From assembly GCA_902596665.1 (NCBI GenBank), contig CACJUN010000001.1, positions 195,680 through 259,679 of the forward strand: a stretch of DNA of 64,000 nucleotides, written 5' to 3'. The position numbers were made by a program, and so were the translations under genes. Within the stretch, counting starts at the first letter, position 1, and every line of letters starts with the position of its first letter. This DNA is from an uncultured SAR86 cluster bacterium (GTDB lineage Bacteria > Pseudomonadota > Gammaproteobacteria > Magnimaribacterales > AG-339-G14). Under the pieces are notes generated by a model, which had not been told where the DNA came from, ran no database searches, and saw nothing but the letters and a program-made list of their open reading frames with translations. Of the stretch, positions 9,501-17,010 are shown in pieces.

Positions 9501-10693
9501 TATGAAGCCTCTTGTACCTTAGGTTCTTTAGGCATTCCAAGCCCTCTTTCAGAAATAATATTTTTCTGTATTTGATTAGTACCTCCTCCGATTATCAACC
9601 CAAGGAAATACATGTAATGAAATTGAAATGATCCGTTTTCTTTTAATCTTGGTGTCTCTTCATATAAGGTTCCTATTTCACCCAGTACATCAATCGCCAA
9701 AGCCTCCATTTCATGTCTAAGTTCTGTCCCGACTAGTTTTTGAATCATGCCGCCTAATTTAACATTCTGACCAGGGTTAATTTTTGAAGATAGCAACCTC
9801 AAGGAGTGAGCTTGATTAGCCATAACTTTACCCTGAACTTGCATAAGACGATCTCTATACGATGGAATATCTATCAACCTTCTTCCATCGATAGTCTCTT
9901 CTTTCATCATATTGATAAGGGTATTGAGTCTATTCATCGTTGCATTAGGATCTGCTAAAGATCCTCTCTCATGTCCTAGAACAGAATTCGCTACCGACCA
10001 GCCATCTCCTCTTTTGCCCACAATATTTCCCTCAGGAACCGTAACATCAGTAAAGAAAACCTCATTAAATCCAGCATTTAGAGTCATATCTACTAACGGT
10101 CTAATCTCAATACCTGGAGTATCCATAGGAATTAATATAAAGCTTATCCCAGAGTGTTTTGGAGCTTGCGGTTCAGTTCTAACTAAGCAAAACATCATTT
10201 GTGAGTATTGTGCTGTACTTGTCCAAATTTTTTGTCCATTTATGACCCAATTGCCGTCTTTAAGCTCACCTTTAGTCTGTAAGCTTGCCAAATCTGAACC
10301 GGCATTAGGTTCAGAATATCCCTGACACCAAATCATTTCTCCGTGCAATGTAGGTTGGATGTACTCTTGTTTTTGTTCCTTGGTTCCCCATTCCAACAGG
10401 GTAGGTACTAGCATATCGATTCCTTGACCGCCCATACCTCCGGGAATTTTTGCCTTAGAAAATTCTGTAGCAATGATTCTACTTTTAATAATGTCTGTTT
10501 CGCCTCCAAAGCCACCATACTCTTTAGGAATTGCTCTTGCTATGAAGCCTTTTTCAATAAGTATCTTCTGCCATTCAGATCTAGAGATATTTTTACTTGA
10601 TGTATTTTCAAAAGAGATACCCTCGTACTCCTTACAAAAATCTATTACTTCGGTTCTAAAATCTTCGTATTCTGGACCATATTCTAGATTCAT
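9500..10693 (-). CDS. Acyl-CoA dehydrogenase, first (long) subunit-like
   Basis: A 397-residue acyl-CoA dehydrogenase that would introduce the alpha-beta double bond into an acyl-CoA using FAD. It shows the canonical MIWCQGYSEPNAGSDLAS block near residue 125. WVINGQKIWTSTAQ and GISFILIPMDTPGIEIRPL follow. The C-terminal signature is GGGTNQIQKNIISERGLG, with Gly where medium-chain enzymes have the catalytic Glu of YEGTSQIQ. The catalytic base may therefore lie elsewhere or on the partner subunit. It is the first gene of the two-gene unit, 89 nt from divergent purU. The substrate is unknown; context suggests bulky or branched acyl chains. Confidence 0.93.
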   Translation of the reverse strand: MNLEYGPEYEDFRTEVIDFCKEYEGISFENTSSKNISRSEWQKILIEKGFIARAIPKEYGGFGGETDIIKSRIIATEFSKAKIPGGMGGQGIDMLVPTLLEWGTKEQKQEYIQPTLHGEMIWCQGYSEPNAGSDLASLQTKGELKDGNWVINGQKIWTSTAQYSQMMFCLVRTEPQAPKHSGISFILIPMDTPGIEIRPLVDMTLNAGFNEVFFTDVTVPEGNIVGKRGDGWSVANSVLGHERGSLADPNATMNRLNTLINMMKEETIDGRRLIDIPSYRDRLMQVQGKVMANQAHSLRLLSSKINPGQNVKLGGMIQKLVGTELRHEMEALAIDVLGEIGTLYEETPRLKENGSFQFHYMYFLGLIIGGGTNQIQKNIISERGLGMPKEPKVQEAS

Positions 10694-10782
10694 ATAAAAC
10701 TCCTTTTTTTTAATTATTATTCTAATTAGATTTAGTCTTTATTTGTATTATTTTTGCTTTATATTATGCGGCTGCGAAAGTT

Positions 10783-11640
10783 ATGAAAAACACAATATAT
10801 ATATTGAGAATCAAATGTCCCGACGCTTATGGGATTGTTGCTAAAGTTTCGACATCTTTAAATAATATGGATATTTTCATTATGGACTCTTCTTTTTTCA
10901 GTGATCCTTCAACGAAAAGTTATTTCATGAGATTAAAAATATTCTCAAGCAAAGGAGAGATTGAATTTTCTAATTTTTCAAATTCTTTTAATGAAGCCTG
11001 TAGCGATCTAAAGATGGAGTGGACTTTAGAAAATGAGACCTCATCACCCAATACATTAATCTTTGTTTCTAAATATGGGCACTGTCTACAAGACTTACTT
11101 TACAAAAATAGCATTGATTCTTTGAAAATGAATGTATGCGGGATCGTTTCAAACCATGAAAATTTAAAAACCATTGCAGATAATTATTCAATTCCTTTCT
11201 TTTATATTAAAAATAATTCAGAAATAAGAGATAAAGCTGAAGATGAAATTGAAGGATTAATTAATGATAACAATATCGAGTTAATGATTTTGGCAAGATA
11301 TATGCAAATTTTTTCATCTGACTTCTGTTTAAAATATTCAGGTAAAGTTATTAATATTCACCACTCTTTTTTACCTAGTTTTAAGGGTGCAAAACCTTAT
11401 AAGCAGGCATATGAAAAAGGAGTGAAAATAATGGGCGCTACGGCCCATTACATTACTGAAGAATTAGATGCTGGACCTATTATTGAGCAAACTGTTGAGA
11501 GAGTTGATCATTCGCAGAGTCCAGCAGAACTTGAGCTCATCGGCCAGGATATTGAATCAATTACTCTAACAAGAGCAGTAAAAAAGCATTTGGAAGGGAA
11601 GGTTTTTATCAACGACAAAAAAACTGTTGTCTTTGATTAG
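10783..11640 (+). CDS. purU: Formyltetrahydrofolate deformylase PurU
   Basis: It hydrolyses 10-formyl-THF to THF and formate and so balances the one-carbon pool. The 285 residues are the usual length. An N-terminal ACT domain begins RIKCPDAYGIVAKVS and would bind regulators such as glycine or methionine. The formyltransferase domain carries INIHHSFLPSFKGAKPY (catalytic Asn and His) and ELDAGPIIEQ (catalytic Asp). The ATG at 10783 is 15 nt after a TATTAT -10-like element. The tail overlaps the convergent cystathionine lyase gene by 4 nt through shared stop codons. Confidence 0.95.
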   Translation: MKNTIYILRIKCPDAYGIVAKVSTSLNNMDIFIMDSSFFSDPSTKSYFMRLKIFSSKGEIEFSNFSNSFNEACSDLKMEWTLENETSSPNTLIFVSKYGHCLQDLLYKNSIDSLKMNVCGIVSNHENLKTIADNYSIPFFYIKNNSEIRDKAEDEIEGLINDNNIELMILARYMQIFSSDFCLKYSGKVINIHHSFLPSFKGAKPYKQAYEKGVKIMGATAHYITEELDAGPIIEQTVERVDHSQSPAELELIGQDIESITLTRAVKKHLEGKVFINDKKTVVFD

Positions 11641-12797
11641 TTTAAAGCTATATCTAAATCGTTTATTAAATCATCTGCTGATTCAATTCCAACCGACAAT
11701 CTAACAAGTCCATCAGTAATGCCAATCTGGTCTCTAACTTCTTTTGATATGGAAGCATGAGTCATCAAAGCAGGATGTTCAATTAAACTCTCAACTCCAC
11801 CCAGGCTTTCAGCGAGGGTAAAAAGTGATGTCTTTTCTAAAAATGTTTTAGAAGCCTTAAGTCCATCTTTTATCTCTACAGAAATCATTCCTCCAAAAAA
11901 ATCCATCTGTTTTTTAGCAACAGAATGCTGAGGATGGCTTTCTAAGCCTGGATAAATAACATTTGAGATTTTAGGATGAGATTCTAAAAAAGCAGCAATT
12001 TTTTCGGCATTTGAAGAATGTCTTTCCATTCTAAGAGCGAGAGTTTTAAGGCTCCTTAATGCAAGGTAACTATCAAAAGGGCTGCTTATGGGTCCTAAGG
12101 AGTTGTGTATGTTCGAAAGTCTTTTGGAACTATCTGACTCAGCATCTTTCATTACTAAAACACCCATGATGACATCTGAATGGCCGCATAAGTATTTTGT
12201 TGCCGAATGGATTACATAATCGAAACCTTTGGTAAGAGGTCTTTGAATGTAGGGCGAGCAAAACGTATTGTCTGCTACGGTAATTATATTTTTAGATCTT
12301 GCAAAATCAGCTAATTTTTCGAGATCAATAATTTTTAATAGGGGATTAGTAGGTGTTTCCGCAAAAAGCATTTTTGTATTAGGTTTAATGGATGCTTCAA
12401 TGTTTTCCTCTTTGGACATATCTACATACGAAATCTCAATACCTTGAGAAATGCTTTTTATTTCATTGAAGAGTCTAACGGTTCCCCCGTAGAGATCATC
12501 CATTGCAATGATATGATCACCTGGTTGCAATAACTCCACACACGCTGAAATTGCAGCGACACCTGAAGAAAAAGCATGCGCCTTTTCACCTTCTTCTAAA
12601 CTAGCTACGCAAACCTCGAAAGCATGACGGGTTGGATTGGATGTTCGAGAGTAATCATATCCTTTGTGTTCGCCTGGACTTTCCTGAGCATAAGTAGAGG
12701 TTGTATATATTGGTGGAATTACTGCGCCTGTTACTGGATCAGGATCCTGACCAACATGAATAGCCTTTGTCTCAAAATCTAAATCTTTATTTTTCAT
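11637..12797 (-). CDS. Cystathionine gamma-lyase / gamma-synthase family PLP enzyme
   Basis: A Cys/Met-metabolism PLP enzyme of 386 residues. The Schiff-base lysine is Lys201 in HSATKYLCGHSDVIMG. Upstream, SRTSNPTRHAFE and AFSSGVAAISA are the substrate and cofactor loops, and SLGGVESLIEHPALMTH is the C-terminal signature. Sequence alone does not separate gamma-lyase, gamma-synthase and beta-lyase. The cystathionine-beta-synthase-like gene directly upstream (1-nt overlap) favours gamma-lyase, making a reverse transsulfuration pair from homocysteine to cysteine. Cytoplasmic. Confidence 0.9.
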   Translation of the reverse strand: MKNKDLDFETKAIHVGQDPDPVTGAVIPPIYTTSTYAQESPGEHKGYDYSRTSNPTRHAFEVCVASLEEGEKAHAFSSGVAAISACVELLQPGDHIIAMDDLYGGTVRLFNEIKSISQGIEISYVDMSKEENIEASIKPNTKMLFAETPTNPLLKIIDLEKLADFARSKNIITVADNTFCSPYIQRPLTKGFDYVIHSATKYLCGHSDVIMGVLVMKDAESDSSKRLSNIHNSLGPISSPFDSYLALRSLKTLALRMERHSSNAEKIAAFLESHPKISNVIYPGLESHPQHSVAKKQMDFFGGMISVEIKDGLKASKTFLEKTSLFTLAESLGGVESLIEHPALMTHASISKEVRDQIGITDGLVRLSVGIESADDLINDLDIALN

Positions 12798-13762
12798 TAT
12801 AAATTCTCACTTAACCAAGCATTATTAAAAGCCTTAGATAAATATTTATTTCCAGTATCACAAATCAAAGAAACTACAGTTTTGTGACTTTTCTGTCTCT
12901 TGCAGTAATCCACTGCAGCCTTAACTAGAGTCCCGCAAGAAGAGCCGGCTAGTATACCTTCCTTTTTTAAAAGTAGATTAACCATTTCAAAAGCTTCCTT
13001 GTCTGAAACATAGATACCTTCATCAATAATACTTAAATCCAGGTTATCAGGAATGTAATCCTCACCAATTCCCTCAACTAGCCACTGTCCACCGGAATAT
13101 TCGAAAGTTCCATGATTTACAGCATCTGCAACAACAGAGCCTTCTGGATCAGCGACAATAATATCTATCTCTGGATTCTGACTTTTTAAATATCTTCCTA
13201 TTCCACTAATGGTTCCACCTGTACCAACGCCAGCAACAAATGCATCTACTTTTTGATTTGTTTGATCCCATATTTCTGGTCCTGTTGTTGTTTCGTGTAT
13301 GAATGGGTTTGCAGGATTAGAGAATTGATTTGCAAAAAAAGAATTTGGTGTATCTTCAACTAATTTTGCTGCAACCTCAGTGTAATACTCTGGATCTCCT
13401 TTTTGTACATCTGAACGAGTTAGAATGATCTCAATTCCCATAGCTCTTAAATGAGCTAATTTTTCTTCGCTCATCTTATCTGGGATAACTAAAATCAGTT
13501 TATATCCCTTCAAAATTGCAGGAAGAGCCAATCCCAAGCCTGTATTTCCTGCAGTACATTCAATAATTGTCCCTCCAGGTTTTAAAAGACCGTTTTCTTC
13601 AGCAGATTCTATTATGCTTTTCCCAACTCTATCCTTGATAGAGCCTCCTGGATTTAGGTTTTCCAATTTTAAGAAAAGATCACATTTTCCAGTATCAATA
13701 TTATTAACCTTAACCATAGGAGTATTTCCTATGCTTTCTAAAATGTCATTGTGTAGATTCAT
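12797..13762 (-). CDS. Cystathionine beta-synthase-like (cysteine synthase family) PLP enzyme
   Basis: A fold-type II PLP enzyme of 321 residues. Lys43 in NPGGSIKDRVG is the Schiff-base lysine. TAGNTGLGLA binds the substrate carboxylate and GTGGTISGIG binds the phosphate. The C-terminal CDTGNKYLSKAFNNAW and the VEGIGEDYIPD segment resemble bacterial cystathionine beta-synthases more than CysK. There is no heme domain and no C-terminal CBS-pair regulatory domain. Together with the downstream lyase it would turn homocysteine plus serine (or O-acetylserine) into cysteine. CysK-type O-acetylserine sulfhydrylase activity remains possible. Its first codons overlap the small basic ORF upstream by 17 nt. 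Confidence 0.88.
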   Translation of the reverse strand: MNLHNDILESIGNTPMVKVNNIDTGKCDLFLKLENLNPGGSIKDRVGKSIIESAEENGLLKPGGTIIECTAGNTGLGLALPAILKGYKLILVIPDKMSEEKLAHLRAMGIEIILTRSDVQKGDPEYYTEVAAKLVEDTPNSFFANQFSNPANPFIHETTTGPEIWDQTNQKVDAFVAGVGTGGTISGIGRYLKSQNPEIDIIVADPEGSVVADAVNHGTFEYSGGQWLVEGIGEDYIPDNLDLSIIDEGIYVSDKEAFEMVNLLLKKEGILAGSSCGTLVKAAVDYCKRQKSHKTVVSLICDTGNKYLSKAFNNAWLSENL

Positions 13763-13883
13763 CTTCCTTGATAGTTTTTTTTCTATTGTATTTACTTTTA
13801 TCTTTAAAAACCTTTGGTTTATTAAATTTATAGAGATTTTTTGCGACTGGATTTTTTTTGGATTTTTTCTTTTCTGTAGGCAC
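13746..13883 (-). CDS. Small highly basic protein, 45 residues (GTG start)
   Basis: A short frame not explained by neighbouring genes lies between the thioredoxin-fold isomerase and the cystathionine synthase genes. It reads from a GTG at 13883 to a TGA at 13748-13746. About 14 of 45 residues are Lys or Arg. The core NPVAKNLYKFNKPKVFKDK continues into a basic KYNRKK and an acidic end. The core resembles short conserved gammaproteobacterial proteins with an NxVAKxxxxFN pattern, but I cannot name a family with certainty. The basic character suggests RNA or ribosome binding. The start is uncertain because no ribosome site is visible; coupling to the upstream stop 5 nt away would help. It overlaps the cystathionine synthase start by 17 nt. 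Confidence 0.6.
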   Translation of the reverse strand: MPTEKKKSKKNPVAKNLYKFNKPKVFKDKSKYNRKKTIKEDESTQ

Positions 13884-13887
13884 GACT

Positions 13888-15228
13888 TTATGAAAGACGC
13901 ATGTAGGCTTCTTCTTTTAGAAGCCAGATTCTATCTTGACCCCATACATAAAAAGGATTTGAGCCATCTTCATTGGTTAATTTATAACTTGGCACTCCCC
14001 AGCAGTTACCTGAATACATATCTTTAAGATTATCCGATAACACTTTTTTCCATTCTTCTGTATCAAGATGAGGCTCCAACACATCCCAGCTGATATTTAA
14101 CTTTTCAGCTATAGCTTTCAATTTATCAATCTCACCTATGTTAATTCCTTGATTAAAAGAAGCATCCATCAATAGAGCTATGTACTCAAAACCTTTTCCT
14201 AAAGAATCAATAACCGGAAAGAGAGAATAAGCTCTTCTGGCTGGTTGACCTAGAGGCGAATAAATTTTATCAATCTCTTGCTCGTACCTTCTTCCTTCTC
14301 TAGCCGCATCAGAAATTATGTATTTGGCTTTATATAAAGGAATATACATTTCTCTCATCAGCATAGGGAGAACAGGGCGCGTAATGAGATTTAAATTATA
14401 TTTAGCCGCAAAATCTCTTGTTCTATTAATGCTCACATACGTGTAGGGACTATTTAAAGAAGGAAAAAAATGTAAATTCAATTTTTTTTCTGAAGTAATC
14501 TCAGCAGGGGCAGTTAAAGCAGGTGAAATGATGTAGTCGTTAAAATTTTCTTTATTTAATTTAAGATCTATCAGCCTATCTTCTAGATGATTGAGCCTAT
14601 CGAGGCCCCAATAATTTTCTCCTTCGTAATGAAAGGCTGAGCCAAAATAATAGCCGACTTTATCTCGTGCCGTGTTTCCTTCTTTAAGAGCTTTTTGAAT
14701 CTCTGTATCCGATAATTCATTATTTGACATTTCTTTGGACATTTCATTTTTATCTCCCCATATAACCTTGGCAATTTCTAGGGCGTTAAGGATGAATTCT
14801 TTTTTGTCGCTTTTGATTAGAACTGAATTTGCTTGTTGAACGAGTTTATTATCTGGATAGGTATCTTTTTGATAATGCACGTCGTAATACGGTCCAATTC
14901 TTTTTGCATCATTTAAACAATGAACGTCATACATACTGGGTTCATGAACTGTCTCAGAGACATCATCGCCAACTAATATTGGGGTAACTTCAACGTTAAA
15001 TCTTTTGCTTATTTCTCCTGCATAAGATGCAGTTAAATACGAGTAGGGGTCATCTACTTTATGAAAATATAAAACTTCATGAGGACGATTTTCTTTAGCT
15101 CTTGTTTCTTCAGCTTTTAGTCTTTGATCAAGAAAAGCCTGTTTATCTGCAAAACCCATCATATTGCGATTACGCACTGGAGCTGCGATAGTCGATCTGT
15201 TAAAAAATTTCAAAAGGGTTTTTAACAT
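13888..15228 (-). CDS. Tandem DsbA-fold / 2-hydroxychromene-2-carboxylate isomerase-like protein
   Basis: A 446-residue protein made of two thioredoxin-like kappa-class domains. Domain one starts at EVLYFHKVDDPYSYLTA (about residue 50) and domain two at LHFFPSLNSPYTYVSINRT (about residue 250). The second keeps the HCCA-isomerase pattern SPYTYV and ends SGNCWGVPSYKL. This family is glutathione-dependent (isomerases, kappa GSTs) or DsbA-like, yet no CxxC is present in either domain, so thiol-disulfide exchange is unlikely. It starts on the last base of the FATP-type ligase upstream. That coupling suggests a role in breaking down aromatic or cyclic acyl compounds, which is inference. Confidence 0.8.
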   Translation of the reverse strand: MLKTLLKFFNRSTIAAPVRNRNMMGFADKQAFLDQRLKAEETRAKENRPHEVLYFHKVDDPYSYLTASYAGEISKRFNVEVTPILVGDDVSETVHEPSMYDVHCLNDAKRIGPYYDVHYQKDTYPDNKLVQQANSVLIKSDKKEFILNALEIAKVIWGDKNEMSKEMSNNELSDTEIQKALKEGNTARDKVGYYFGSAFHYEGENYWGLDRLNHLEDRLIDLKLNKENFNDYIISPALTAPAEITSEKKLNLHFFPSLNSPYTYVSINRTRDFAAKYNLNLITRPVLPMLMREMYIPLYKAKYIISDAAREGRRYEQEIDKIYSPLGQPARRAYSLFPVIDSLGKGFEYIALLMDASFNQGINIGEIDKLKAIAEKLNISWDVLEPHLDTEEWKKVLSDNLKDMYSGNCWGVPSYKLTNEDGSNPFYVWGQDRIWLLKEEAYMRLS

Positions 15229-16994
15229 TAAAATCTTACATTGCCCGATTGGATGCTTTTGTATAACTCTTCGTTAATTTCTTCGTATTTATCGCCATTT
15301 AAAAAATACACCGGATCTTGAGATTTAGATGGATCAAAACCTAATTTTTTTAAGTCTTCTTTTTGATGCTTAAAGGTACCAGTCGTCTGCATTTCCTTTG
15401 TTAAACGTAAAAAGTAGGGTTTCTGAAAACCGTTAAGATTTTTTTCTACGTGGTCAGCAAACGATGTTAGATTAAAGCTTTCGCTTACATTCATCTGCGC
15501 CATGCCAGCTCGTCCTTCGGTATTATCAACTTGAACTCCGTATACATTCGCATCAAGAACACCTTCAGCTTTATTAACTATTGCTGCTACTTCCATGGTT
15601 GAAACATTCTCTCCTTTCCATCTAAAAGTATCGCCAACTCTATCGGCAAAAGACAACCAATTGTTTTCATGAAGGGTCAACAGATCTCCACTATTAAAGT
15701 ATCTGTCTCCATCCTTAAAGCAATCTGTCAGAATTTTCTTTTGAGAAGCTTGCGAATCTAGGTAACCGTCAAAAGAAGCTAATTTTGAAATTTCACTGAT
15801 ATAAAGACCAGTTTCACCAACGTTAACCTTTTCACAACGACCTTCTTCATTTCTTATTAATTCACCGCTTTCTAAATCACATTTAACGATCTTATCAGCT
15901 GATCTATGCCTACCGATCATACCAGGCCTACCAGCTCTGTTTATAAAGCCAGTCACGCCTTCCGTAGCACCATAAATTTCCCTTATTTCAGGAATCTGAA
16001 ATCTTTCTTGGAATTTTTCCCAAATATCCGGTCTTAGACCGTTTCCAGAAATTCTTCTTATTTTATGACCTTTCTCCTCAGGAACTTCTTTAGAGTTCAA
16101 AAGATATCTACAAAGTTCTCCGACATATGGAAAGATTGTAGCTTCGTATTTTTGTATGTCTGACCAAAAATCAGAGGCTGAAAATTTTTCTTTAATCACA
16201 ATTGCATTGCCAGCCCTCAAAGAAGCTGCCCAACAATAAAGAAGACCGGTTGCATGATAGAGCGGTAGGGTATTGTAGAGAACATCGCTCTGTTTAAAAT
16301 TAAAACCTAAAAATTGACCAAAATAAGTCATTCGAACAGCTCTCTCGTTTGTGATCAGGGCTGCTTTCGGTAAGCCTGTTGTTCCAGATGTATACATATA
16401 CATACATGCTTCTTTGAATGTCGTAGTTACTTCATCGCAAGGAGTCGAATTTTTTTCAATGCTTTCTAAATCTTGGATATCTGATGGAACTTTCTCTTGA
16501 TCTTCTATTCCCACAATAATTAAATTTCCCCTTTCTTCATCTGTGAGAGAAGAATTAAATTTATCAAGATGCGAAGCACCGATGAATATAGCTTTAGCAT
16601 TTGCCACGTTCAAAACGTGTCTTAAACCTTCACCTCTGACAGTCGTATTTATTAATGCAGCTATAGTTCCTGACTTAACAGCAGCCAAAATCAACAAAAG
16701 ATACTCGATTCGGTTATCCATTAATAAAGCAAAAGAATCTCCTTTGTTTAAGCCCAGAGATCTAATCACTCCAGAGTAACTATCGATTTTGTCTGAAGCT
16801 TGTTTCCAAGTAAGAACTTCTTCTTTGAATAGAAATGCGTTCTCGTTTGGATACTTTTTAATGTTCCATTTAACAAACGTGTAAAGGTTAAGTGGAGATT
16901 TTTCACCCCAATAAAGAATAAATCGAGGGAGGGCAGTTACGTAATAATAAATATCCTCAAATATTCCATGAAATTTCCAATATAAGTTCTCCAT
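15228..16994 (-). CDS. FATP/FadD6-type long-chain acyl-CoA synthetase
   Basis: An ATP-dependent acyl-CoA ligase of 588 residues from the ANL superfamily. The P-loop-like MYTSGTTGLPKAAL lies near residue 200. The region ISGNGLRPDIWEKF and IREIYGATEG matches the FATP (SLC27) or very-long-chain/bile-acid-CoA ligase branch rather than classical FadD. The hinge and ATP motif ends FADRVGDTFRWKGENVST. C-terminal GTFKHQKEDLKKLGFDP is also typical of the branch. A purine-rich AGGGG ribosome site precedes the ATG. It activates bulky or long acyl substrates; the exact acid is unknown. Confidence 0.92.
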   Translation of the reverse strand: MENLYWKFHGIFEDIYYYVTALPRFILYWGEKSPLNLYTFVKWNIKKYPNENAFLFKEEVLTWKQASDKIDSYSGVIRSLGLNKGDSFALLMDNRIEYLLLILAAVKSGTIAALINTTVRGEGLRHVLNVANAKAIFIGASHLDKFNSSLTDEERGNLIIVGIEDQEKVPSDIQDLESIEKNSTPCDEVTTTFKEACMYMYTSGTTGLPKAALITNERAVRMTYFGQFLGFNFKQSDVLYNTLPLYHATGLLYCWAASLRAGNAIVIKEKFSASDFWSDIQKYEATIFPYVGELCRYLLNSKEVPEEKGHKIRRISGNGLRPDIWEKFQERFQIPEIREIYGATEGVTGFINRAGRPGMIGRHRSADKIVKCDLESGELIRNEEGRCEKVNVGETGLYISEISKLASFDGYLDSQASQKKILTDCFKDGDRYFNSGDLLTLHENNWLSFADRVGDTFRWKGENVSTMEVAAIVNKAEGVLDANVYGVQVDNTEGRAGMAQMNVSESFNLTSFADHVEKNLNGFQKPYFLRLTKEMQTTGTFKHQKEDLKKLGFDPSKSQDPVYFLNGDKYEEINEELYKSIQSGNVRF

Positions 16995-17010
16995 TTTTAT
17001 CCCCTAATTT

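Noticed and set aside
9912-10325. 137-codon plus-strand frame inside the long ACAD gene
   Set aside because: It lies wholly antisense to conserved ACAD motifs and shows no family pattern, so it is a shadow frame.
13614-14027. 137-codon plus-strand frame across the small basic ORF
   Set aside because: It is antisense to three minus-strand genes and is rich in Phe and Leu, as expected of a complement of AT-rich code. The minus-strand frame has a coherent protein pattern.
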